DNA of 64,000 nt from Oreohelix idahoensis. Its lineage: Eukaryota > Mollusca > Gastropoda > Stylommatophora > Oreohelicidae. This document shows positions 27,340-36,724 of the stretch, one piece after another. Location: the NCBI GenBank assembly GCA_024509875.1, contig JAMPIV010012158.1, positions 82,124 through 146,123 on the forward strand, given 5' to 3'. Each line of letters starts with the position of its first letter. The stretch's first letter is position 1. The position numbers were made by a program, and so were the translations under genes. The notes under the pieces were generated by a model. That model saw only the letters and a program-made list of their open reading frames with translations, was not told the DNA's origin and ran no database searches.

Positions 27340-29121
27340 TGTATGATGTGGCCGCCTGCGCTAACAGGTGGTTACCTCACATGGCCGTTGCATGCCCAGG
27401 TTCTTTGCTTCAGTAGCTAGCGATGACATGATGAATGATTACAAGTCACACACACATCGAGCGATAACACAACGCCAAACAGAGCTTCCATATAACTAGT
27501 CAACGCCACAGTCAACTGAAAATAGTTTATTTACACTGATGTGGAACACTGCTGTTACTTGGACCTCTACAATCTTGGTCCGTCACTCTTCCTTCTTCAA
27601 CTCTCGTTCAGCATTGAAACTACACATTATAGCATCTAACCATCAATGGTTGTTCAGGTGCATTCAGTATCTACTTCTGTTCTTTCTTCCTAACAAATCC
27701 TTGTCTATTGTTATATGTCCTTCTATGTTCAGGTTATCTATGTAATACCGGACGTCTCCGGGGTTGTTCTTTTCCCTTCTATAGATGAAGAATAGGACTA
27801 TTGTATAGATGTAACAAATTTCACCCTACGTACCTTTTTTCCTTCTGAATAGAATCTAATTCCTCCTTCCTAGTCAAGAATTATCATTGTCAAATATGTT
27901 GGTGTTAAGTCATGTCTTCGCGTGGGAGTTAAGTGTTTGGGATTTTCACTTGCGGGTCTAGTTTTTTATAGACACGCTTGTGAGCACATCTAAAGTTATG
28001 AGATGGTTAATTATTTGCGTGCCTTTGTGTACTATATTTGAACATAATAGCTCAACTGGATATGTTTTATTTTTAAAGAAAGAGTTTAAATAGACACGAT
28101 GAGTGAATCGGGAAGTTGGGGAGACACATAGGTGAGCTGAGACAAATAGGTGAGCTGATCTCACATGTCAATCTTTTAGTTCGCGCTTGAGTGAAAATGT
28201 ACTGAGTTAAAGCGAGAGAAACTATAATCTCGGGGTCATTGAGTATCTGGCAGGGCTTCGGCACGGTTGGTTATGGCGTGCCGCTAGTGTGTCCAGGGTT
28301 TTTTTTTTTTTTGGTATGAAGGATAACACATTCTACCTTCATGAAAGACATTCGATATTATTAAAAGTCTTGATAATGAAGAAACTAGGAATATAAGAAC
28401 TCGTCACGGGAGAGCTTCCTCCGTCATTGAGATGACGGCGGGTAGTGAGTCCAATCAAATTCAATATAGATTATTTGTATCAACGTGCATATATCTGCTA
28501 TTATAACGTTTTGATGATTTGCTGTTTATGACGTCGAATTCAATATGGATTATTTGTATCAAGGTGCATATATCTGCTATTATAACTTGTGATGTTTTGC
28601 TGTCTATGATGTCGATGTTCCTGTCGTCAATAAACTGTGAATGATGTGGAAACATTTCATGACCCTAACGTTACTGTTGTGTGGGTTGCATCACGTTTAA
28701 ACAAATCTAAGGGACCCACGACATTTACTCAAATATTAAACACCTGTCGGCAACTATCAGTAAGCCCGACATTGCTGACATCAACCTTGTCAGCTGTGCG
28801 AGTCAGCAGCACTAACACAGCACCCCAGTACATCAGTAAGAGAAGGGTTAATCACCACCCAATCTAGTCTCCTTGCCTGAGACTTTTCATAACACATTCT
28901 ACTTGACTACTGCTTTCAACATGGCTACCCTTGTACCTCTAGCTTATATGTGCGACTTGCACTGCTTCACTCACGCTTCTGACTGCCGCTGGAAAGCGTG
29001 CCTCACTGGATTTCTGTTCACCTATTTTCTCATGCACATTCTTATTCGCGCATCCCCTTTTTCTACTCTATCTATACTTTCCTATCTCTGATTCTCATTA
29101 TTCTTTCCCTTATCTGCCACA
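27340..29121 (-). repeat. E2 5' LTR, split by a 944-bp insertion
   Basis: 27340-27902 and 28847-29121 together match the 848-bp left LTR. The junctions ttgg/tgttaag and agaagg/gttaatc frame an insertion absent from the other LTR. Confidence 0.85.
27903..28846. mobile_element. Unclassified 944-bp insertion in the E2 5' LTR
   Basis: Begins tgttaagtcatg, ends cagtaagagaagg; no obvious terminal inverted repeat, and at most a 2-bp GG duplication. It contains a T run (28300-28312) and two 79-bp tandem copies at 28459-28616 (attcaatat-gattatttgt core), followed by an AATAAA-like caataaactgtg near 28630. It could be a solo LTR or a non-autonomous element. No coding domain is seen. Confidence 0.6.
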
Positions 29122-29253
29122 TCATCATCACCATCATCATCACCATCATTATCATCACCATCATCATCATCATCATCACCATCATCATCATCAGCATCAT
29201 CATCACCATCATCATCATCATCACCATTATGATCATCATCATCATCATCATCA
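29122..29253. repeat. (CAT)n microsatellite, right of E2
   Basis: CAT repeats starting at the base after the E2 LTR end. Confidence 0.95.
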
Positions 29254-29629
29254 CATTCCTTTGCCCTTCTTACTGAGATCTAGTCTTCTTATAGGAAACC
29301 TGCACCAAACATTCACAAGCTCTGGCAGGGGTGGTTTCAGTGGTAGTTTGTTTTACATGATGTTGTTGCACAATCTTATATTAGATGCCTTATACGACAT
29401 GCATGAGATAGGCCCAGTAGTCCTATTATAGTTATGGTGTCTTCAGAGACCTCCGGTATCTACACGAACAACCCATTGTGGGTTATAATGAGAATACATT
29501 ACCAAAAAGGTCCCATAGTAGATACTACCGTAGAAAAGTAAAGCGTTAGAGACTTCACTATACAAAGACCAGCATCTAGAGGTGGGGTGATCAGTTTCTT
29601 TCCTCACTGCCTTTTCCTTCCATAACTCA
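29254..29629. other. Unassigned sequence
   Basis: No coding signal. The right end may be the distal body of the SINE whose head lies at 30260-30325 on the minus strand. Confidence 0.35.
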
Positions 29630-30325
29630 CAGAGCGGAGTGAGGTACCGATTTACAGATGGGTAGACTGGAACGATCAAAGAAAAGTTGGCCACTCGAAA
29701 AGCAGCAGCTGGGAGACTTTTTCAGGCCATAAATCGAGGATTCCTCAGCAAGAGAGAGGTTGGTAAGAAAACGAAGATGGCTGTATACCACTCCACCTAT
29801 GTCCCAGTCTTGACATATGGATGCGAGTCATGGGCAATGACTACAACCCATAAAAGCCAGATCCAAACCTCAGAAATGAGGTATCTGAGGAAGGTGGTTG
29901 AAGTAACAAGAAGAGACATGGTACGCAACCAGACGATACGTCAAGGCCTAAAATGCCACCCCCTACAGACCCAAGTAGAACAGTCCCAACTAAGATGGTT
30001 TGGCCATGTCTGCAGAATGGGAGAAGATCGGCTACCACGATAAGCATGGGAAACAAAGAGCCAAGGATCCAGACCCCGAGGACGACCCAGAGTCCGCTAG
30101 GAGGACAACATTAGACAATCTTTGAAGGACCGAGGACTAGAATGGAACCAGGCCAGGAGGAAGACAGCCGATAGAATAGTCTGGCGCTCTCTCTTCCAAA
30201 CCTCTACACCTCACGGTAGAAGGGGAACGACTAAGTAAGTAAGTAAGTAGACTGGAACGTGTCGGTACCGTGATTCAAACGCCGCGAGAGACCAGCGCTG
30301 TAACCACTATGTCAATCGTTGCTAT
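29630..30325 (-). mobile_element. tRNA-derived SINE split by a LINE
   Basis: On the minus strand 30325-30260 holds a tRNA-like head: TAGTGGTTACAGCGCTGG resembles box A and GCGTTTGAATCAC resembles a decayed box B. The body continues at 29674 and lower (cccatctgtaaatcggtacc, then ctcactccgctctgtgag). The break is a LINE flanked by a 13-bp duplication. Confidence 0.6.
29675..30246 (+). mobile_element. 5'-truncated LINE with (TAAG)n tail
   Basis: Duplication GTAGACTGGAACG occurs at 29662-29674 and 30247-30259. Between them is the C-terminal end of a LINE polyprotein: VPVLTYGCESWAMTTTHKSQ, RWFGHVCRMGEDRLPR and RPRGRPRVR, followed after in-frame stops by the usual WRSLFQTS end, then directly by a (TAAG)n tail with almost no 3' UTR. 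Stops at about 30042 and 30100 show decay. The short 3' UTR and simple-repeat tail fit RTE-like LINEs. Confidence 0.85.
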
Positions 30326-30500
30326 TAGTAGGTATTCCAAATGTGTGTCCTATCCATCCCCAGTGTGTTCTTCTCATTTCTTGTTCCATTGACGTTTGTC
30401 TAGTTCTTGTCATTAATTACATTAGAAGTCTTGTCATATCACTTTAATCATTCTATTCTACGCAAACATCCATTAATGAAAGTTTGTAGCTTTTTGGTTG
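30326..30500 (-). mobile_element. LINE C-terminal scrap (minus strand)
   Basis: cctatccatccccag, cttgttccattg and ctagttcttgtcat match 52684-52760 and 62090-62160, three decayed copies of the same LINE 3' coding end (on the minus strand, the W-x-W-I-G-H box). Confidence 0.5.
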
Positions 30501-31503
30501 AAGGCAGTGAGTTGTAAGGAAACAAAGTCAAGAATGCGCACCATTAGATGGTGAAACCTTAGTGCGAAATCCTATGACATCATCAACACAATTCGTGCGG
30601 AAATCGTCTGCCAATGGCCACCCAAGAAAGTTACAGACTATGTTAGATTATCTTCTTTTCGTGGCAAGATTTCATCTTTGAATACTGGATAATGGCGGGA
30701 GTTGTACAACAGTAGCAAAGATCAGACTTAACGGCCACGTGGACTAGTTTAGTACGTTGATGAATTTCATGTTATCCTTTGACCTTTTCCAATCTTTCTG
30801 TTTAATTTGTTTTCGCTATTTTTCTGTCGTGGTTAAAATGAACAATAGAGGGACGTGTTTTTCGATGTAATCCTAGTAAATAGCCAATGCCGTTAGAGTT
30901 AGGATTAAGGTTAAAGTTTATTGTTTTTTTTTTTAAAGAAAAAAAAATCCCGTTTAACTCTTGATGGGTTATAATTAGGATATATAGTGTAGTTAGATAA
31001 TAGTTCTGATTTCCTATATCTTCTTCGTTCGCCCTCAAACGTCTACATTAATGATTCTAATAAAGGCAGCTCACAGGTTTCTGACATCTCCAAACAGTTT
31101 TTCGTTGAGAGAAGGTGAATGCTCCTTGGGGAACTAAAGGGTACTGTTGTTAGTTGGGCAGGACATGAGTAGATGTTCGGCTGTCATGGGACTGTTGCCA
31201 AAGGAGCAGAGATCTGTTGAAACAATCCGGTACTTGTGATATAGATAGTATTTCAACCTATTGTGACCAGTACGTAAGAGGAAAATGATTACCTGGTCTC
31301 GCCTAGATAACTAACTGGTGATAGGCATAATCTTTTATGTGACCTGGGTGTTCTCTTTCTCGGAACCGGTAACACACTGGTTTTTGTAGCACTTTATATG
31401 ATGAAGTTGCTAGCCTCATACCAAACCTCAACTAATAAATAGCCTTACAAGACACGCCTGGGTTTAGCGGTAGTGATATTAGTTCGTTGTTTTCTCAGAC
31501 ATC
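30501..31503. other. Unassigned sequence
   Basis: No gene recognised. Around 31110-31145 the sequence gctccttggggaactaaagggtactg resembles the LINE 3' end at 5198-5225. Confidence 0.35.
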
Positions 31504-31822
31504 TCAGAGACATACGGCGCTTCTGTGTGTGTGTGAGTGTATGTGTGTGTTTACTTTATCATTGTAAGATTCATGATAATTGCTAGTATTTTCATCATCT
31601 TCATTAAAACAAAAATCGCCATCCTCGTTGTCTGATATCAGTATACCTACCACCTCACTGCTACTTTTTTCATGTGTATCAGTATTATTATCTCGATTAT
31701 CATTTAATTGTCTCTGCCACGCCGCGTGTGGAGAAGCAGGTTTTGTTACTGAGCGAGCTGTCGTGATTTGGCTAGTGTCTTGTAAATATTTCATCACGAC
31801 TTCTTTAACCGTTGTCTAACCA
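31504..31822 (-). CDS. Candidate terminal coding exon, unknown gene
   Basis: The minus strand has an acceptor-like gagaagaaggtggttag at 31819-31835, then an open frame of about 105 codons to the stop at 31504. The peptide has a basic/neutral start (TTVKEVVMKYLQDTSQ), then TKPASPHAAWQRQLNDN, an acidic stretch (SDNEDGDFCFNEDDEN) and a His/Ser-rich end over a (TG)n-like tract. It looks more protein-like than neighbouring frames, but I cannot name the family. It could be a chance frame. Confidence 0.3.
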
Positions 31823-31835
31823 CCTTCTTCTCAGG

Positions 31836-32371
31836 TGTGCCGGAGACCTGGAGTCAGAGCTTTGACTGTTGAAGGTTTGTGATGCTAGCTAATTCGGCTG
31901 TATTTTGACAAGGTGGCTGTACCAGTTCATGTTGTGTATTTTTCCTGGTGCTTATCACCGTCGTCATCATACCGAGTCTTCACCACGTCATTAACATCCA
32001 ACGTTTTCTTTTACAAGAGGTCCGCAATGCGGGATATCGCTCCTCCCCTTTCCTCGAATATCTCAATTTTGAGATCATATGACAGCCTGATCTCTGAACT
32101 CTGTCCTTTTTTTTAAATTGAAGTATCCACCCACTTCATTCCCTGACGTTTCCAAGCCACTGCTTTGCATCTTCTCAAATAAAAATGTATCTGCTCTTTC
32201 TTATCAGAACATATGTTCCGAAAAGTACTTTTTCTGTATTTTTTTTATTTCCTTTTTAACATCTCACCTTTATTGTTGGTTTGTTTTGTTTTTGTGTGTG
32301 GGACAGAGTGACTATATTAGTATTGAAATTCTAGACAACGATTTCATCTCTCCGCAGACTGCACAGGAAAG
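31836..32371. other. Unassigned sequence upstream of the candidate small ORF
   Basis: No domain seen. Acceptor-like ends (ttcatctctccgcag, 32343-32357; then actgcacag) lie just before the ATG at 32372. Confidence 0.3.
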
Positions 32372-32541
32372 ATGGCCTCGGCCCCACGTAAGAGTCTGAG
32401 AGATCGAATCCGGGCCATATTTGGTAGAAGGAGAAGGCCTCGTTTAATGCCACTCTTCCTTGACGACCTTCCGCAGGAACATATGAAATGGGTCAGAGAA
32501 ATCAGATTAGCTTGTCACATCTTTAAATCAGATAAGCCGAT
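32372..32541 (+). pseudogene. Small basic ORF or exon cut by the E3 array
   Basis: ATG 32372 lies in a strong initiation context (gaaagATGg) and opens 55 codons before the E3 insertion. The peptide has an Arg-rich stretch (RIRAIFGRRRRPR) followed by an amphipathic part (DDLPQEHMKWVREIRLA). The target duplication CCGAT occupies codon 56 and the start of the next. At the far side of the array, 49566 onward, the same phase would add two further codons and a TAA. With the array present, the LTR supplies a different 8-residue tail ending at 32566. The family is unrecognised; coding status is unproven. Confidence 0.4.
32537..32541. other. Target-site duplication CCGAT, left copy (E3)
   Basis: CCGAT precedes the outer TG of the leftmost LTR and recurs at 49566-49570 after the outer CA of the rightmost LTR. 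It brackets the whole tandem. Confidence 0.9.
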
Positions 32542-33687
32542 TGTAACTGTCTTTTTTTCTTGTTGAGGTGATCACTGGCCCAAGACAGTTTACATGTTGT
32601 TAGATGTGTAGTGCGAGCGTATGATGAGTTGAGTGTGGGTGCGAATGAAGACGCGAATGTGTTTAGGCTCGTATAGATGTAGATCCTGCAACCCATACTC
32701 GCACATGCAGTAATCAAGGATGCTTTGACACTGCAGGCATGTTTCAAGACATTTATTGACGGGAACACACATAATATCAACAGGAACAGTCAGTGTAACA
32801 AGGTCATGCTGACCTGACATCGATAGGTATACATTTGGCATTCAAAAAGGTAAACATCAGAATAGACGTGCATGGTCAATAGCAAAGTTCTTCAATAATG
32901 ACAGTTCGTAGCGTCGCCCTTGGCGTCTCTGACTAAACGCGTCAGATGCCTTAGTTACCTTGACATACAGGTGCAACTTGGCACTCCCGCCAATTGCACA
33001 TATCAGGCTGTAGTATAATAGCCGGAAGCACAGGCCTCGTCCTAACGTCGGCCGTGTACTTCTGTTAAATAGGTTATCACCAACCCTGCAGTAATACTTA
33101 TTGTAGATAGAAGTTCCGCCAATCTGCGGCTCCCACAATATATCTTCGTCACTGGATTTCTGGACAATATAAGACTAACAGTCTTGGATGGCTACCTCGA
33201 GCACAAATATATAAGTTCTGAAATGGCGGATCCGTGAACTGCTGTTCACCCTAGGTAATCCTTTACATGTTCTGCCACCGAAAAGCGTAATAATGCATAA
33301 AGGTCGGTATTACCTGGTAAATGAATCCTCAGAACTACACAAGGAATTCTGTCGTCATCCCGACGCACAGAGATTCACTGGGGAAAACTGCCATAGCAGT
33401 TACTTCGAAGATTCTCCCCGAAAAACAATGGACTCTTGGTCCCTTCAGAAAAAAACAGGACCTCCCGGCTTCCCGGAAGTATATCTCACTCCCGCTTAAA
33501 AAAACCTTCCCATAGGCCCACGCCGAACTGTCAACCTCTGACCCTAAAGGTCAAACACAATGAATGAATAAACAAGGGAAGACAACCCCTAATCAACCTG
33601 ACATCGCAGGTAAAGACACAATTATACTTATGATACAAACATAAGCAAATAACTTGACAGATGACTCCGTCGAAAATGACAGCAACA
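32542..33687 (-). repeat. E3 LTR A (left; 3' LTR of the array)
   Basis: Plus strand TGTAACTGTC to GACAGCAACA, 1146 bp. Differs from LTR C only at homopolymer lengths and one C/T near 49026. ORFs inside (for example 32523-32780 minus) recur in all three LTRs and carry no domain. Confidence 0.95.
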
Positions 33688-33702
33688 TTACTACCACCCC
33701 CC
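33688..33702 (-). promoter_or_regulatory. E3 copy A polypurine tract
   Basis: Minus strand GGGGGGTGGTAGTAA abuts the TG of LTR A. The same tract occurs at 41614-41628 beside LTR B. Confidence 0.8.
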
Positions 33703-34122
33703 TGTAAAAAAAAAAAAATGCAATTTTTTTTTTTTTAATATGTTCATGAGCAAGATAGCACCAGTATCACTTCTGTGCTCATGCAAACAATGAACCTAAT
33801 ATCAGGTACAATAGAAGAGGGTACAAATCATCTCCCAACATAGGAGAAAATATTTCCTTTAAGCCAAACAAACTAAGGGATACCATTCAAGAAACCTAAG
33901 TTGCTGGCAATACCAATCATATATCAAACATTACTAAATAATATAATCATAGCAATATACAAATGTCAATGCTATTTTAGCAACATATCACTGATGGATG
34001 GACAAAATGAAATTTGTTAAATTATCTAAACATCATCCAAATACATTTGTATTACAACATATTATGATATTAAGGACAGACCTAAGTCTGAAAATATATC
34101 AGGAAAAACTAGGACACAAGAT
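33703..34122 (-). other. E3 copy A 3' untranslated region
   Basis: About 420 non-coding bases between the RNase H stop and the purine tract, with an A12/T12-type inverted run near 33708-33738. No gene. Confidence 0.7.
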
Positions 34123-36724
34123 TTAACTGGAATCATGTGGGCATCTAGACAATATGTCCGCCATCACATTATCCGAACCACGGATAGCTCGCACCGTGAA
34201 ATGGAAAGGCTGAAGAGCAATAGCATAACGAGTAGATCTCGAGCTCTTCAAATCCTTACTTTGCATAGCCGTAAGAGCTTTTTGGTCGGTTTCCATAAAG
34301 AAATGCGCGCCCAGAAGGAACCTTTGTAGCTTAAGAATGGACCAAACCATAGCAACAATTCACGGTCCAAAACCGAGTAATTCCTTTCTGCCGCATTCAG
34401 CTTCCTAGAAATATACATTACAGGATGCAGAGTTCCTGAATATTCCTGCATTAGTGCCGCTCCAATGCCAGTGGAAGAGGCATCACTACGAAGGACAAAA
34501 GTCTTATCAATCGTCGGTAGTCTTAAGATAGGATGAGATGAGAACAAATTCTTAACCTGATCCAATGAAGATTGGCATTCTTGGGACCAACGCACCATAT
34601 TAGGAGAACCTTTTTTCAATAACGTTGAAAGTGGTGCCATAATGGAGGACAGATTCTCAATGAATCTTCCATAGAATTGTATCAATCCCAAGAGACTACG
34701 CACTTGCTTTTTTGTCTTCGGAACCGAGATATTTAATATCTTTGAAATGTTTTGGTCCTCTGTCTTCAACACAGACCATGACCAACTCGATGACCTAGGA
34801 AGGAAATTTCACTAAACCCAACAAAAGCTTTAGAGGGTTTAGCAGTCAAACTATGCTCACGTAGAGTAGATAGCAATTCCTTCAGACCCACATAGTGTTC
34901 TTCCCAAGTATCGCTGAAAAGACAGATGTCGTCTAAATATGCAATGACATCTGCACGATCTGATAGAATTCGTCGCATCATGCGCACGAAAGTCGCTGGG
35001 GCGTTCATAAGCCCGAAAGGCATAAAATTCCATTGAAACAGACCCCTAGGTGTCGAAAAAGCAGTGAGAGGTTTGGCGTGTTCCGTCAATGGGACTTGCC
35101 AATAACCTTTCGACAAGTCTAGTTTAGTAAAGAATTTAGCTTTAGAAAGTCTAATAAGTAGATCATCTAATAACGGCATAGGTTCAGCATCGAACTTCGT
35201 AACTTGATTTAATTTGCGATAATCAACGCAAAGACGTATGTTATTGTCTTTCTTTCGAACAATAACTATCGACGAAGAATAAGCTGAAGTGGATGGTTCA
35301 ATTATTTGTAGTTGAATCATTTCATCCAATTCTTTCTCGACTTGTGCTTGAAAATGAATAGGTATTGGGTATGGTCTTACTCTGATCGGATTACGATCAG
35401 TAAGTATGATGTCATGTTCTATGACATCTGTGTGTCCAGGAATGTCGGTAAGGACATCCTGATATGATTGTAACGTAGAGGATACTTGACGTTGTTCCTC
35501 AAAAGACAAGTTAGAAGAGACTGTAACGTCTCTCCACGATTCCGTTGAAATAAGTGGAATCGTAGGAAGAGGTAAGTTCACGTCAGAAAAAATAGTTTCC
35601 TCATCCTGTATAACGGACAGGGATGAGATGTGACCATGTTGAACTGGAGAGTCGTCCGTCGCCTGGAAAATAGGCTGTAAATAGTCTGGACGTTCAATAA
35701 ACTCTGTTAACATATTTATATGGAAGGTTTTATGCCTTCCATCCACATCGACAATATAGTCGACATCAGAAATTTTCGAGACTATAGTGTATGGACCCTT
35801 CCAAGAAATGAGAAGTCTATTCTCTCTTGAGGGCAGTAAGACATATGCTTTGTCTCCAGGACAAAGTTGACGTAGGCGTCTTTTCTTATTAGCAAATCGC
35901 CTAGCTTTTTCTTTCGCAAATTCGGAAGATGAAGTTGCTAACCTGCACGATTCGATAATCTTTTCTCTAAGAGCTATAACATATTCATATGACGATTGTG
36001 TATCATCGTCAATATTATCGGAAGTTATCAAATCGTGTAACAAGGACATTGGCCCGCGCGGTTGCGCGCCAAAGACAAGTTCGAAAGGAGAAAACCCTGT
36101 ATGCTCGTTGGGAACCTCTCTATAGGCAAAGAGGACTGCAGGTAAAACCCTGTCCCAATCTTCAGGATGATCCTCCGTTATCTTGCCAAGTAAGTTCTTT
36201 AGTGTCCTGTTAAGACGTTCTACCAATCCATTGGACATTGGATGATAAATACTACTGAGAGACCTTTTAATGTCTAGCGTAGCCATTACCTGAGACATAA
36301 CGTCCGAAATTAACTGAGTGCCGTGATCCGACAGTATTTCTCCGGGGAATCCCAGACGAGAAAATACGAGCCAAAGAGCATCAGCGATATCGACAGTTGA
36401 TATGCTCTTCAGAGGAATAGCCTCTGGCCAACGCGTGCACATGTCCACGCAAGTGAGGATAAATTGGTGTCCTCTGGCTGACTTAATTTTGAACGGACCA
36501 ATGATGTCTATAGCCATTTTCTGAAACGGCCGAATCGGAATATCTGCAGCCTGAATAGGAGCAGCATGTCTCGGACCCCTAGACTTGACCTCTTGACAAA
36601 TTTTGCAAGATCGGCAATAAATTCGGATGTCTTTATTCACGAATGGCCAAAAGAATGACGCAAGGACTCTAGTTTTTAGTTCTGGAAAAACCCATGTGTC
36701 CCGCACACTGAGAATCGTGTGCAT
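34123..36724 (-). pseudogene. pol: E3 copy A pol (integrase-RT-RNase H), three frameshifts
   Basis: Carries the same domains as copy B but is split into frames 36724-34766, 34772-34248 and 34350-34123. Compared with copy B it has one extra T in a T run at about 36672, two extra bases (CA) at about 34768, and one missing T at about 34362. Integrase core (AIDIIGPF, SDHGTQLIS, VERLNRT) and RT with YLDD are in the first frame; RNase H is divided between the last two. As assembled it cannot give full-length pol. Confidence 0.9.

Larger units (their letters stand above)
21154..29121 (-). mobile_element. E2: LTR retroelement with gag-like and DEK_C-like ORFs, no pol seen
   Basis: Bounded by direct repeats that on the minus strand run TGTGGCAGATAAG to CATCATACA. 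On the minus strand the right copy is the 5' LTR, followed by a TGG-starting primer-site-like sequence; a purine-rich tract precedes the left (3') LTR. Internal order on the minus strand is a leader with a 36-bp repeat, a gag-like ORF, an ORF with a DEK C-terminal-like domain, then 2.5 kb without coding signal. No protease, integrase, RT or RNase H motif is seen, so it would need proteins in trans. No target duplication is found; both outer flanks are CAT repeats. Confidence 0.7.

Noticed and set aside
32523..33515. Short frames in the E3 LTRs, seen three times
   Set aside because: Repeat copies of non-coding LTR sequence; no domain.
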